From: Dolomedes plantarius
Taxonomy: Eukaryota; Arthropoda; Arachnida; Araneae; Dolomedidae
DNA: 64,000 nt
Assembly: GCA_907164885.2 (NCBI GenBank)
Contig: OU015493.1
Span: 117,687,693 to 117,751,692 of the forward strand
Direction of reading: 5' to 3'
Both the position numbers and the translations under genes were made by a program. Below are positions 49,509 to 60,050 of the stretch, one piece after another (position 1 is the first letter of the stretch; each line of letters starts with the position of its first letter). Below the pieces are notes generated by a model. It searched no databases and was not told the DNA's origin. It saw only the letters and a list, made by a program, of their open reading frames with translations.

Positions 49509-49732
49509 TTTTCGAACATTCCTGTTTTATTGCCGTTATAAAATTTGCCTCTCCATATTTTCTAATCTCTGATCCCAACTCCTCTTTATTTAAAGGGTGG
49601 GAGAATTCCTTAAATGACACTTTTCGAACATTCCTGTTTTATTGCCGTTATAAAATTTGCCTCTCCATATTTTCTAATCTCTGATCCCAACTCCTCTTTA
49701 TTTAAAGGGTGGGAGAATTCCTTAAATGACAC
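49509..49732. repeat. Exact tandem duplication, 2 x 112 bp
   Basis: 49509-49620 and 49621-49732 are identical as far as I can compare. Each runs from TTTTCGAACATTCC to TTAAATGACAC. It ends 12 bp before the LTR element starts. Confidence 0.95.
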
Positions 49733-49743
49733 TGAAAGCGTAC

Positions 49744-50036
49744 TGTACCGTAATAACACAGCTAGTTAACAAAAAAACAAAACTTTATTTCATATTGATG
49801 AGACGAGGGGCAACACATGACAAAAATAGGTGTGGAACACATCACATTATAACTGTAGCATAATAGCGCAGCTACTCATCAGAATCGAAAATATTTTTTT
49901 CCACACTGAAGCAGGAACAACCCTTTCTTTCTCTCCGCTCGTTCGATCCTTTTTTCTACTTCCGTTCAGTTCGCTAGAATCGGTGATCCTCTCATTTAAA
50001 AGCCTCAATCCGGGTCTCGATCGGGAGGTCGTCCCA
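49744..50036 (-). repeat. LTR (3' LTR in element sense)
   Basis: On the minus strand begins TGGGACGACCTCCCG and ends TTACGGTACA. Contains AATAAAGTTTTG. Confidence 0.85.
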
Positions 50037-50425
50037 ACTCCTCTCCCCTTGAAAACTTTTCTAGAGTATTACGAAGGAAAAGTTAGTCAGATGGTATACA
50101 GGACCATCAAATATAAAAAGATCCCCGTGGAGTTTATTTTCCTTTTCTAAAGGGCAAACAAGCAAGTGCCAAGTGATTAAAGTTATTAGGGGTCCACACA
50201 CAAAACAACAAAAAAACTTAAATGTAACATGTAATTAACGGAACTTCAACTGAATAAAGATAGTAGATTAAATTCAAAACATTACCAATTCTACTACTAC
50301 ATAGCATTATTCTGAATACAAAATCATAATTTTTTACACAATATTCATTAAAACATAACATTTTCACATTAATGTATTATCCAAAACAAAAACAAATTAA
50401 ATGAATAAAACAAAATAATCATGGG

Positions 50426-50451
50426 ATATATATATATATATATATATATAA
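50426..50451. repeat. (TA)n microsatellite
   Basis: About 26 bp of TA repeats at the 3' side (minus sense) of the vigilin-like fragment. Confidence 0.95.
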
Positions 50452-50454
50452 TAA

Positions 50455-50928
50455 CAAATACACTACTACATTTTTACAATACCCTTTTCCGGTATAGGTA
50501 TAGCCCTGTAAATTTAGAGAGGCTCTACTCATTTCTTCAGGCATATGCTGTAAATATTTATAGCAAGCCTCTACATCTTGCTTTGATCTACGAATAACAA
50601 CCTTTTCACTTTGTAAAGCAGGTTTCGGAAAGATCCCGATAACCTTATTGAATTTATTCCAAACTTTTCTAATTTGTTCCCCTTCAAATCGAACATCTGT
50701 CATCTGATAGAATGTTAATTAAAGATTTTGTCTCCTCCTTCGGACTTTTGATATTTGCGTCATGTTTACCAATTATATAAGGGTGGAAAACTGGTGTTAT
50801 CGTGATGTCTGCATAGGCAACTTGTGTTTTAAGTTCTTTAGTCACTTCTTTTAATTTTCGGCAAGCTTCCTTAAGGGGGCACATACCTTTTAAAGGCCAA
50901 GAGACTCGACAAACGTATCCCTATTTTC
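50455..50928 (-). pseudogene. Vigilin-like KH-domain gene fragment
   Basis: Vigilin (HDLBP) is a cytoplasmic RNA-binding protein built of about 14 KH domains. On the minus strand this segment reads CPLKEACRKLKEVTKELK, then a KH core VFHPYIIGKHDANIK (GxxG altered to GKHD) and INILSDDR. After a one-base frameshift near 50690 it gives TDVRFEGEQ. It then jumps to the next KH domain: IRKVWNKFNKVIGIFPKP, LQSEKVVIRRSKQDVEACYK and YLQHM. The order follows two successive vigilin KH domains, with the start of the second deleted. No intron interrupts it, so it was probably copied from mRNA. Upstream, a TAG immediately precedes GGATACGTTTG (50928). It ends in a (TA)n tract. It cannot encode vigilin. Confidence 0.7.
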
Positions 50929-50929
50929 A

Positions 50930-51975
50930 ATCATCAGTAGTTACTAAAATAATTTATTCAGTAATATGAAAATTTTACTGCGAGTTAAACACTTTCTTTT
51001 TACCATGTTTTTATTAACTCGCTTTCTTGTTTCTTTGTTTGTGTGTGTGTTTGTCCAGTACAAATCTTGCAATCGATTTTTAACTAACTTCCCGACTAGC
51101 TAGATATTTGAAACTTTTAGAATAGCTCAGAACACGATGACAATGCATTACTACTTTAATACTTTTCGCCATCTTTAAGCAGATTTGAATTCATTTTCAG
51201 TTAATTTTGTTTTGTAGATTGGTGCAGCCATCTATCGGCCGGGACGGTAACGAAAAGTTAAACGCAAGTTAACTTCAAATTCCCGAGCTAAACGATTGAT
51301 TACGCATTTTATACCTCTTTATTACGCATTTGATAGTTTTCTTTGAAGGTGATGGGATAATTCATCAAAACAAATTTTAAAAAGCATTTATTAGTACATA
51401 GAATTGTCAAGTTTATATGATTCAACATAAAATTTAAAACATGGTATATAAAAAGTTCTTTTTATCTTGTAATTATTTATAAATATGGCTCTCAATTTTT
51501 TCTACGTTGAGGATAAATATTTTAATTTTTTTTTAATTTCAACCATTGTTTTTTTCATTGTTATGGCAATGCGCCCAGACTTGCGTCCATATATTTATGA
51601 ATATACATACTTTTGCAGTTTTAAAATTATGTTGTGCAATATATCTTTAAAATGAACTACTATGAAATCAAAATTCTTTGTTCTTCATAGAAAAAAGTTT
51701 TTAAATTTTAAAATTTCGAAAAAAAATTTTGATAAATTTTATTGTAATTAATTTTTTTATGGCAGGAATGACATAATAGTAGATCATTTTAATGATACTT
51801 GTTTATATTGCCCGTGTACAAAATTTCAGGATATTCTAGGCAACTGTTTTGGTGATATCATGTGCAAAATGACATGCTGCTTTCAAAACCGAATGATGCT
51901 TTCAAAACCGAAAGTAAAGCAATTTATCTCCTTGATGGAGTTTTCCCACTTAAATAAATGTTGCTTACAATTACA
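50930..51975. other. LTR-element interior, unassigned
   Basis: AT-rich DNA without gag/pol motifs on either strand. Confidence 0.45.
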
Positions 51976-51977
51976 TA

Positions 51978-52269
51978 AGCACATGGCGTGCTACAAAACC
52001 AAAAATATAACAAAAATTGTACAAAAAAAGCGTGATGCTTTGAACCAAATAAGCACGTGGTGTGCTACAAAAATTTTAGTTACACCAGAACATGGCGTGC
52101 TACAAATTTTCATCTATATCAGCATATGGCATGCTACAAAATTTTTGCTATACCAGCACGTGGTGTGCTACAAATATCAACTGTACCAGCACGTGTCGTG
52201 CTACAAATATCAACTGTACCAGCACGAGTCGTGCTACAAAATTTCAATTATACCAGCACATGGCGTGCT
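51978..52269. repeat. Minisatellite, 33-35 bp unit with palindromic core
   Basis: Eight 15-nt cores of the form AGCACRTGGYGTGCT start at 51978, 52052, 52087, 52121, 52155, 52188, 52221 and 52255. After the first, which is 74 bp upstream, spacing is 33-35 bp. Several cores contain CACGTG or CAYATG, E-box-like words. The linker reads ACAAATWTCAACTRTACC. Overlapping open frames in three phases (for example YQHVSCYKYQL) are by-products of the repeat. Confidence 0.92.
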
Positions 52270-52461
52270 ACAACAATTACTAGCGAAATAACAATTTTTA
52301 ATTTATCATATAACATGCTTTAATTCACACTCAAAAGAACGTAACCAAAATCAAAAAAAATTATATATCATACAATAATTACATTTCATCATTTCCCCTA
52401 ATAACAAAATCCCTTTTGGTACTCACCCCTCACGTGGAATGAACTCATCCCCCCCCCTCCC

Positions 52462-52473
52462 CCGCTGCCACCA
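52462..52473 (-). other. Putative primer-binding site
   Basis: The + strand reads CCGCTGCCACCA, which looks like a tRNA 3' end. The minus strand therefore offers TGGTGGCAGCGG for priming, 8 nt from the 5' LTR. Confidence 0.5.
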
Positions 52474-52481
52474 GTTTTAGC

Positions 52482-52762
52482 TGTACCGTAATAACACATC
52501 TAGTTAACAAGAAAAACAAAACTTTATTTCCTATTGATGAGACGAGGGGCAACACATCACAAAAATAGGTGTGGAACACATTACATTATAACCGCAGCTA
52601 CTCATCAGAATCAAAAATATTTTTTTCCACACTGAAGCAGGAATAACCCTTTCTTTCTCTCCGCTCGTTCGATCCTTTTTTCTACTTCCGTTCAGCTCGC
52701 TAGAATCGGTGATTCTCTCATTTAAAAGCCTCAATCCGGGTCTCTATCGGGAGATCGTCACA
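52482..52762 (-). repeat. LTR (5' LTR in element sense)
   Basis: On the minus strand begins TGTGACGATCTCCCG and ends TTACGGTACA. Lacks a small segment present in the other LTR. Confidence 0.85.
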
Positions 52763-52766
52763 GTAC

Positions 52767-53130
52767 CTAAGAGGAGCAATTAAAAGCCGAGGATTCAACT
52801 ACCTCTACCAGCCGTAAAAGGTTATGAGTTTATATTGAAAGATCGTTAATGTAGGCTGGTGGAATTACGATAACCGGACCTGTCCTTCTAAGATGTCTCG
52901 TATTCTAATCTCGAATCTAAAGTTATTAGCACCGAGAGGGTCCTCAGAGCGGGCTCGAGTCCGATGCCGCCTAAGATTTAGATCTTCTCGAAGTCGTCGG
53001 CTGTCCCCTCATAGGGAGCAAAACTCCCAAGTTACTCCCAAAACAAAGTAGCCTACAAACGCCGCAGTGGGGTGAAGCGAATGCTGTCAAGACGTTCGAC
53101 CCTGCCGCGTTGGAAAGAAAAATGTCCCGA
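52767..53130. other. GC-richer block, unassigned
   Basis: Composition differs sharply from the surroundings. No protein frame or structural RNA family is recognisable to me. Confidence 0.4.
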
Positions 53131-53287
53131 ATAGGGTAGTGAATTTTACAGTGGTTAGGAAGTTTAGCAAAGTGCTCTGGATCTTTTTCTTAGTTCTTCT
53201 TCAAATCAGCTTACATATGAGTTCAATAAATATTGCAGTTAACAGCCAGTATATTTTTATTGTTATTCTTTCATTCCTTCACACATA

Positions 53288-53647
53288 CATGTTGTTGCTG
53301 TTGCTTATGACACTTGACCGACAGCAACATCAGATCAAGTCCCGAAGTCTATGGGCGATGAAGGTGTGGCTCCTGTTTTGACTGGCACCACAAGGGTCGG
53401 GGTCCGACTTGGCCAAAGGACCAGTCCCGTAATTTTGAACCGAGTCAAATGACGAGACCAGAACACTTGACCCCGCACCTCCAGAGGTAATTTTGAGAAC
53501 TTGGAGGACATTGCAGACACGACAGATTTTTAAGTACATCAACCGCCATTAGTGTACACGGCAGTGGATTTTTCAGCGACGAGTATCGGACCAGTAACTT
53601 TCAGATCTCTAGCCCTCTGCTCTTGCCAACTGGGCCACTGTTCCCCC
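53288..53647 (-). mobile_element. tRNA-derived SINE, third family, copy 1
   Basis: On the minus strand the head has TGGCCCAGTTGGCAAGAG (box A) and TGGTCCGATACTCG (box B). The body runs to a (CAA)n-type tail at 53288. The body matches 58014-58262, including CCCGAAGKCTATGGGCGATG and TAATTTTGAACCGAGTCAA. Confidence 0.85.
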
Positions 53648-53971
53648 ACACATACATACATAGACCGGTTAATTCAAAGAGGCAGATGTAGTGTCGCACA
53701 TACATAGGTAAGAATATAGATAGAAGGATAAAAAATAAGCAGACGGACATATAAAGGGTTAGACAGAGAGCTGGCTGTCGATGATAGAAAAACGATAGAT
53801 CAGTGTAAACAGGCAGGATATCATGAAGAACCCGCTAAAAAAGACTAAAAAATTTAGTACAAATAACTATTAATTTTTTAAGACAGTACATTAAAGTTTA
53901 TGGTGAGAATTCTGAAGTGTTTTTACCTAAATCAAAGATTAAAAATTTGTATTTAGTGGAACAAAATAATA

Positions 53972-54253
53972 TGGGACCACAGGTTCCCAGTGGTTACCAC
54001 GTCGGCGTTCGGTGCTGAGGGCGCACTGTTCAAATCCCAACAAGTGCTACTGAATGCCTGCGTGTCTATGTCGGGTATCGGCACAATAAATCTGTAGGCC
54101 GTGGGGTGGTGGCGGTTTGGAGAAGGGTATGAGCCCTCCAGATGTCGCCCCTAAGGGTGCTCATTTTAGTTTGTAGTGGCAACATATTCACAGGCAGAGA
54201 TTGAATCCTGGAAAGGCCGAAGTCGCTAAGTCAGGCCCTATTAGGCGCACTGC
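53972..54253 (+). mobile_element. tRNA-derived SINE, second family, copy 2
   Basis: Box-A-like TTCCCAGTGGTTACCACG and box-B-like TGTTCAAATCCCA mark the head. The body shares CCAGATGTCGCCCCTAAGGG and TAAATCYGTAGRCC with 39855-40165. Ends in an AATAAACAAATAAA tail. Confidence 0.85.
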
Positions 54254-54259
54254 AATTGG

Positions 54260-55030
54260 TAGAACAATAAACAAATAAATTTATCATTTAATTTAATTTG
54301 TAGTAGTTTACTTAGTTATTATTTTTGAATCCAAGACTAATCTAGCTTTTAAATTTGATAACAAATCTAATAAAAGATATTAAATTACAACACTTATTAA
54401 ATTATCTCATTAAATTATTATTCAAGTTGCATTATTTTACATTGTTTATTAAATTATTTACTCACGTACAAATGTTTCAAATATTATCGGTAAATATACT
54501 TTCATCAGATCATATTACTAAATACTACATTTTTTCTGAAATACAATATTTGTAATCTTAATCCTCCAATAAATACATCCACAGTCTGAATAGAATTTAT
54601 TCGACTGCTGAAAAAAATTGTTGTTACATGAGGTGTAGGGAATAAATAATCTATATAAAGAATGCAAATATCCTTCCAGATATTTACATTTTGTATAATA
54701 TAGCAAACAAATTATACTTTTTGCCACCTTCGAAATGTTATTGACATGAGCGCAAACAATAGCAGACTTCTTTTTCCAATCCTTGGGATAGAAAGGAAGT
54801 CTGCTATTCTTCTGGATGTGAAAGAGAAAAATTTCCTTCGGATGTGCAAGATGTAAAAAAAAAAAAAATCCCCCATCTCCCGTGGATTCCTTGAAAAACA
54901 AATTTATTGTTTTGGTATGCAATAAACCAACAGAGGAACATATTTTGAATCAAACCTTTTAATATCCTGGTTTGCTGTTTATTTTCAGGCATCAGAGCCA
55001 ATTTAACTAGTTTTTAACTTTGGCGTTTTA
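54260..55030. other. AT-rich sequence with a 13-bp inverted repeat
   Basis: 54758-54770 and 54796-54808 (AATAGCAGACTTC and its complement) form a hairpin. Nothing else is recognised. Confidence 0.5.
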
Positions 55031-55037
55031 TCTGCAG

Positions 55038-55212
55038 AATTCCGCCTAGACAAACAGATGATTTTATTAGTTCTACAAAAGAAAAAGAAGGAACCTCTCG
55101 ATCTTGGGCAGATTTTGAAAGACTAGTGTTACTGCAAGATGCGTTTTCATTTCCTACATTTCCCTCTTTGTCAGTGATTCGATCATGTACCTTTGAAAGT
55201 TCTAGTAGATGA
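55038..55212 (+). CDS. Possible terminal exon, unknown gene
   Basis: After a good acceptor (GTTTTATCTGCAG at 55025-55037) there are 57 sense codons with unusually balanced composition for this window. They are Ser-rich (DDFISSTKEKEGTSRSWADF, then ERLVLLQDAFSFPTFPSL), ending in TGA 55210-55212. The first base would complete a codon from an upstream exon. I found no upstream exon and no poly(A) signal before the mariner element at 55287. It could be a chance open frame or a stranded exon of a broken gene. Confidence 0.25.
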
Positions 55213-55286
55213 TACAAACCTTTTTGAATAACATAGTTTAATGATTTCGATTGAAGAAGAATTTGAATGTATAGGTGGCCTAAATA

Positions 55287-56062
55287 TAAGGGTGGCCCAA
55301 ATGAAAGTGAGACTTTTGTTCTAGCGGCAGTGGTTAAATATCCAGAGCTTTGCGTATGCGCCAGGAGATGGTGTTGTATGTTACGAAACAAAGCTGCTAT
55401 CGCCGGAAAGTGTCAGTGAGCTGTTTGAATGCAAGGTGATTACGTACGGTCGAAATTTGGATTCTTCCAAACAGGCCCAACGAGCTGTTATTCAATTTTT
55501 GACGACAGAAGATGTTAGTAAAGCCGAAAATTATCGTCGTAAGAGGGATGTGTATAGGCATGAGTGTCTGTCACAGTGCACCGTATTGAGATGGTTTGCT
55601 GAATTTCGGAATGGACGCGTGAGCACGAAACATGCCGAGATCTGCTCAAGTACACTTTGCCATCACGATGGAATCGACAACCATGGACAAGATTTATTGC
55701 GCCGCTTCCACTGGGAGGTCCCCTGCTATCCCTCCCCCCCCCCTTTATAGCCCCGAAAAGTCGCCCTGTGACTTCATCTTCTGCCCATTGAAAAAGGCTT
55801 TCAAGGGACACTGGTTTGCTCAGGATGCAGAGATCCGGGACGTCGTTCAAGACTAGTTACGTAGATAGCCACAAATATTCTTTGCTCAGGGTATCGAAAA
55901 TCTAGTAAGCGCTGGGACCCTTGATTGAACCGACAAAGTGACATAAGTAACGGATATGTGGCTCATGTATCACTATCACTATTACTTGTATGTTTGCATA
56001 TTCCAACCAATAAACTATTACAGTAAAAAACCAAAAGTCTCCCTTTCATTTGGTCCATCTTG
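55287..56062 (+). mobile_element. mariner-family element, internally deleted
   Basis: TA duplications (55285-55286, 56063-56064) flank inverted ends sharing CCAAATGAAAGKGAGACTTT. The 776-bp copy is shorter than a full mariner (about 1.3 kb). Confidence 0.85.
55436..55930 (+). pseudogene. mariner transposase remnant without catalytic core
   Basis: The N-terminal HTH survives (QAQRAVIQFLTTEDVSKAEN, CTVLRWFAEFRNGRVS). It then passes, with frame changes, directly to the C-terminus (YSPEKSPCDFIFCPLKKAFK, HWFAQDAEIRDVVQD, PQIFFAQGIENLVSAG). The middle, with the first two catalytic aspartates, is gone. The retained SPCDF is the C-terminal part of the family's third-Asp motif. Confidence 0.85.
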
Positions 56063-56088
56063 TAGATTTGATCTTCCAAAGGCTAGTG

Positions 56089-57019
56089 CAGGGGTTCTCA
56101 AACTTATCCAAGTCGGGGCACCCTTAAGAGAATTAGAATTTTTTTACGGCACCCTCGTCATACAATATCTATCTGTGGTATATTATTCTTATATATATTA
56201 TGCATAATATATATATTTTATATTTGTACGACTGGGAAGAAGAAATTAGAGAAATAAGTGGTAAGAACATTAATAAATTAATACGACTTGTGTTTAAAAA
56301 TCACGCAAGTACTTTAATTGTAATTAATAGGAAAATATATTAATAAAATTAATAATAAAATTATCTTCCAGATGCTCTTGTTATATATGTGTTTAGTTTT
56401 AGTGTGACGGATGAGCCTGCTGCTCACTGTACATTTGTTCGAATCGCGGAATAAATCTTGATACAGCTACTCTCATTTCTTTTTTGACATTAATTTTCGA
56501 ACGATATTTGCTCTTTATAACAGCAACTGCTGAAACCCAACTTCGCACAGGTATGAAATTGCAAAGGGTATGAGAACCCTTATATCTTTTGCACTTAGAA
56601 TAGGATACTCATTTTTATAGATATCCAAAACTCCGTCAAACCCAAAACAAGCGAATTTCGCTTTCAGGCTTTTGTCACTCGATAGCTCAATTTGATTTTC
56701 TTCCTCTTGTGAAGTGAATTCTTTCGGAGCTTTCACATAGAATGGATCTTGGATCCATGCAAACTTCTCGTTTTGGTCTTCTGCGAAGTACTTTGCGAAC
56801 CAGTCAGTTCGTTGTGATAGGTGCTCTGCGAAAACTGTCAGCATGCTATGTGAAACCTTTTCTCCACTACAGACCATGTACTTCTGCAATACAGAGGTCT
56901 TTTGGAGTAATAGATCTTTTGGAATTATATCGGAATAGTCCTTAACAGTAGATTAGATTGGAGATCATGGGCACTTCGCGGCACCCCAAGGTGCCGCATT
57001 ACACACTTTGGAACCCCTG
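56089..57019 (-). mobile_element. hAT deletion derivative with perfect 8-bp TSD
   Basis: Ends CAGGGGTTCTCAAACT and CACTTTGGAACCCCTG form the TIR. GGCTAGTG at 56081-56088 and 57020-57027 is an exact 8-bp duplication. The 931-bp copy starts only 26 bp after the mariner element and keeps only the end of a transposase gene, on the minus strand. Confidence 0.95.
56403..56889 (-). pseudogene. hAT transposase C-terminal half (ZBED5-like)
   Basis: The minus frame from 56889 carries HLSQRTDWFAKYFAEDQNEK, FAWIQDPF and IPFAISYLCEVGF. A one-base frameshift near 56535 leads into AVAVIKSKYRSKINVKKEMR and VAVSRFIPRFEQ, ending at a stop near 56403. These are the hAT dimerisation motifs. The BED finger and catalytic region are absent. 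Confidence 0.88.
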
Positions 57020-57660
57020 GGCTAGTGTATTAATGGGAAATTTTTAAATTTAATCTTTTCTATAGACTTTTCATAAGGACTCCTTGGGTATATTTGTTTG
57101 GTAAGTGAATATTAACTGATTAAAACAATCTCTCTATTAAGCATATCATTCCTAGAATGATTCAACCACTGAATCATCACTTTCTCTCCTTGCATTAAAA
57201 ATACAGACTCTTTACAAAGTGTTTATTCTGTTTATAATATTCTAGTGGCAGTATTAAAAGTTAATGGACACAATGCGGTAGGAGGTGTTACAGTGTTTTC
57301 AAGAGGCTGGGGGAAAATCCTAAGACGTTAACAAAACGTTGCCTGAGCTGAAATATTCCCTTGACGGAAACATTCTACGATTAGTTATGTCAAACCTAAT
57401 AAAAAGCAATGGTTCAATTGAATATATACACTTACTCCAAAAGGTCATATAATCATAATATTATCTGGTATTCCTGAAATACTGTTATGTAACTATAAAT
57501 ATGCGTACATATAATTTACATCTTTCCCAGAGTAAAATCACTTTAAATTAATCATTTCATTTTAATAACTTGGACAAATTTTAATTGGGTCTGTGGATTA
57601 TGTGCCTATATGACATCATGGATAGAAGATCATCTGATTTATATTGTTTCATTTAAGATG
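57020..57660. other. Intergenic AT-rich DNA, nothing recognised
   Basis: No gene or repeat that I can support. Confidence 0.5.
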
Positions 57661-57663
57661 AAG

Positions 57664-57800
57664 TGGTTGGTTGGTTGAAAGCGCCACAGCCAACTACACA
57701 AGGGCAAACCTACGCAAATCCGATTCTGAACCGTTCCAAACATTTAGCCAACAATGAGACTCAAACCCACCAGGAATGCGCTATGCAGTAAGATTTCTCT
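57664..57800 (-). mobile_element. tRNA-derived SINE fragment, fourth type
   Basis: A (TTGG)n-like edge (GGTTGGTTGGTTG) is followed by GC-richer DNA. On the minus strand GGTGGGTTTGAGTCTC is a box-B-like word. The box A side is degraded. Confidence 0.45.
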
Positions 57801-58013
57801 TTTAGAAGCTAACAACCTCAAAATTAGGACGTTTGTATTTGTTAGTATCGGATTCTTGGAATGTTTCATCATGTATGAACACAAAAAGTAGGAAAACGTT
57901 TCCCTTAATATATATTTAAGTCAAAATGCATAAATTTCGAAGATATGGAATTTCGGTTCCCGAAGTATAACAAAAGTTTAATTTATTCAGGACTAAGGAG
58001 TTTTTTCTTTTAT

Positions 58014-58045
<32 letters not shown>

Positions 58046-58262
58046 ACTAATGCCCCTTGACCGACATGTAACATCAGGTCAAGTCCCGAAGGCTATGGGC
58101 GATGAAGGTGCGGCTCCGGTTTTTAATAGCACCGCAAGGGTCGGAGTCCAACTTGGCTAAATGACCGCTCCCGTAATTTTGAACCGAGTCAAGTGACGAG
58201 ACCGGAACACTTGACCCCACACCTCCAGAGGTAAATAAGAGAACTTGGAGGACATTGTACCA
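58014..58262 (-). mobile_element. SINE, third family, copy 2, head-truncated
   Basis: Begins with a (TTG)n tract at 58014-58045, the tail in minus sense. It matches 53288-53530 and stops before the tRNA-like head. Confidence 0.85.
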
Positions 58263-58445
58263 CGCCCTATTTTACGTCTTTTGTTTGTTCTTTAGCTTAT
58301 TTGCTTCTTGGTTGTTGTTTTTTAAATATTAATTTCTTTGATTGTCTATCAATACAGATAACTGTTTGACATAACCATTTAAAATAAAATACAGGAACTT
58401 AGATGCGTGACGTTTCTGTTTCAGAATATAACAGAGGTTTTAGAT

Positions 58446-58984
58446 CAGTGATTCTGAATCTTTTTATCCCCCCCCCACACACACACACGCGCGCGTCTCG
58501 CAGGCCTGAAACTTACTTACATAAATTTTTAAAGATTAAAACGTGTAGGAAGATCAAAAAGGGAAAGTTGAGAACTCGCCAAGGCGAATACGATAACAAT
58601 AAGTTTAAGAGCGCATTTTGCAACGGTGCTTCAGTGATCCAGTAATCAGTCCATAACGTATTTAATTAAGTTTATTTACACACCTATTTACACATCTACA
58701 AGATTTAATAAATTGAGGGTGTTAATTATTAGGCAACCCTAAGCCTTCCACAACCAACACTTCCATTCGCCTGCCACAGACTACGAAAACATACATTTCG
58801 TGCGGTTCGCACACAGCACCCTCTCACGGGCAAAGGGAGAAATCCGCAACAGCGCGTATAGTAGTGGTCCAGACAGCCAAACAAAGGCTAGGTTCTGTTT
58901 ACATCACTATCATTGCAATCATAAAATAATAACTGATTAATTTCATTCCCAAGTTTTTAATTTCATTCCCAAGGGTGGCGCAAA
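58446..58984. other. Single hAT-like end, then unassigned DNA
   Basis: CAGTGATTCTGAATCTTTTT at 58446 resembles a hAT terminus, followed by poly-C and CA/CG repeats. No partner end. From about 58650 a GC-richer segment follows, with TTTCATTCCCAAG duplicated near 58940-58975. Confidence 0.35.
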
Positions 58985-59445
58985 CGTTTAAAGGTGTAAG
59001 GTATACACAAGATTCGATTCACAAGAATCAAACTTTAGAGTGAATGAATTAAAGAAGCGGCTTGAGATATGCTAATTTCGGCATACGCGCTTAGTGTAAA
59101 TACCATGCAGCGTCATTAATGATAAAAAAAAGGTGGTTAAGGTTGAAAAGGTGTTATCCTGCGCTAGTGCTTAGTAGGCCCAAAGTTTACGTGGCAGTAC
59201 TGCTGGTTTGACTCTCTGCTGGGTTGTGAGTATTGAAAATATATTGTTCTTGAAAGCTGTATTTATATATTCCGTACAAGTAGTACGTAAGCTTATTGCT
59301 GTAAAAGCAAATTCTATATGTGCAACGAACTCAATAAACATTGTTTCATGTATAAACAGTGTTTGTATCAAATTCATTTAGAGTGCCACTTCAAATTATA
59401 TACACCCAAGTCTGGGTAGAAGTGAGCTAAATACTCTATAAAGGT
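58985..59445 (+). mobile_element. LTR-like repeat, copy 2
   Basis: Matches 26272-26741 in the opposite orientation. On the + strand it runs from TGTAAGGTATACAC through AATAAA to ATTATATACA, then GGGTAGAAGTGAGCTA. The TATA word of copy 1 reads GTGTAAATA here. Confidence 0.6.
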
Positions 59446-59867
59446 TGGGAATCCCAGGATAAGAGTGTGAAGCTTCATGGATTATAAACCGATCACAGAC
59501 CTTGACAGTTTTGTGGCTAATCGTTTGGAGGTTTGTAATTGGTTAAATATATTTCGATACGAGTAACGCTGACGCTGACGGATTCAATGTGAATAGGCCC
59601 ATAGAGTCATTACAGAAAAACAAAAACCAATAACAAGCATTTTACTTTCTCCATTCCTCCGTGGTTTTACCGCTCTAATTCATCTCGCGATAAAAGGAAA
59701 CAATCTTCCGCATTTCCTTTAATTTTATGACAAAAGAAAGAAAACACGAAATCGCAAAATTCTACAAATTGAGCTGACATATATACAGAATCAGTAAAGG
59801 TAAAGTTTAAAAATTGGATGAATTTAGATCTTAAAGGTGTTTCTATTTTTATAGCTTATCACTGTTC
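59446..59867. other. Intergenic DNA, nothing recognised
   Basis: No supported feature. Confidence 0.5.
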
Positions 59868-60045
59868 TCTAATCTTTGGAATAATATTTAAAGCACATTT
59901 AAGCATTAGGAATACGTTTCTAAATTCATTCGTTAGTGCATTCTGTTTCGGTATGCAAATAGGCAATTAGATTCTTGTTCGGTTATTCAAAATTGTTAAG
60001 TTGGTTATGTTTAGGTCTGAGACAAAGGACAATAAATAAACATAG
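59868..60045 (+). repeat. Direct repeat flanking a MITE mosaic, left copy
   Basis: About 175 bp nearly identical to 61388-61566, including CATTTAAGCATTAGGAATAC and GTTAAGTTGGTTATGTTTAG. Confidence 0.9.
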
Positions 60046-60050
60046 GCTCA

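Larger units (their letters stand above)
49744..52762 (-). mobile_element. Non-autonomous LTR retroelement with captured host sequence
   Basis: Two direct repeats of 293 and 281 bp (49744-50036, 52482-52762), about 90% alike, have TG...CA ends on the minus strand. GTAC occurs immediately outside both (49740-49743, 52763-52766), a 4-bp target duplication. Orientation is minus: a purine tract (AAGGGGAGAGGAGT) precedes the 3' LTR at 50037-50050, and a CCGCTGCCACCA tRNA-3'-end-like word near the 5' LTR gives a primer-binding site. The LTR has AATAAA near its end. The 2.4-kb interior has no gag, protease, RT or integrase that I can see. It carries a vigilin-like fragment in the element's sense, and a minisatellite. 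Confidence 0.8.

Noticed and set aside
51860..52323. Repeat protein encoded by the 33-35 bp minisatellite
   Set aside because: Open frames exist in all three phases because the unit lacks stops. Unit length varies between 33 and 35, so no frame is preserved.
52767..53130. Fragment of large-subunit rRNA
   Set aside because: The composition suggested it, but I could not match any conserved rRNA segment, so I left it unassigned.
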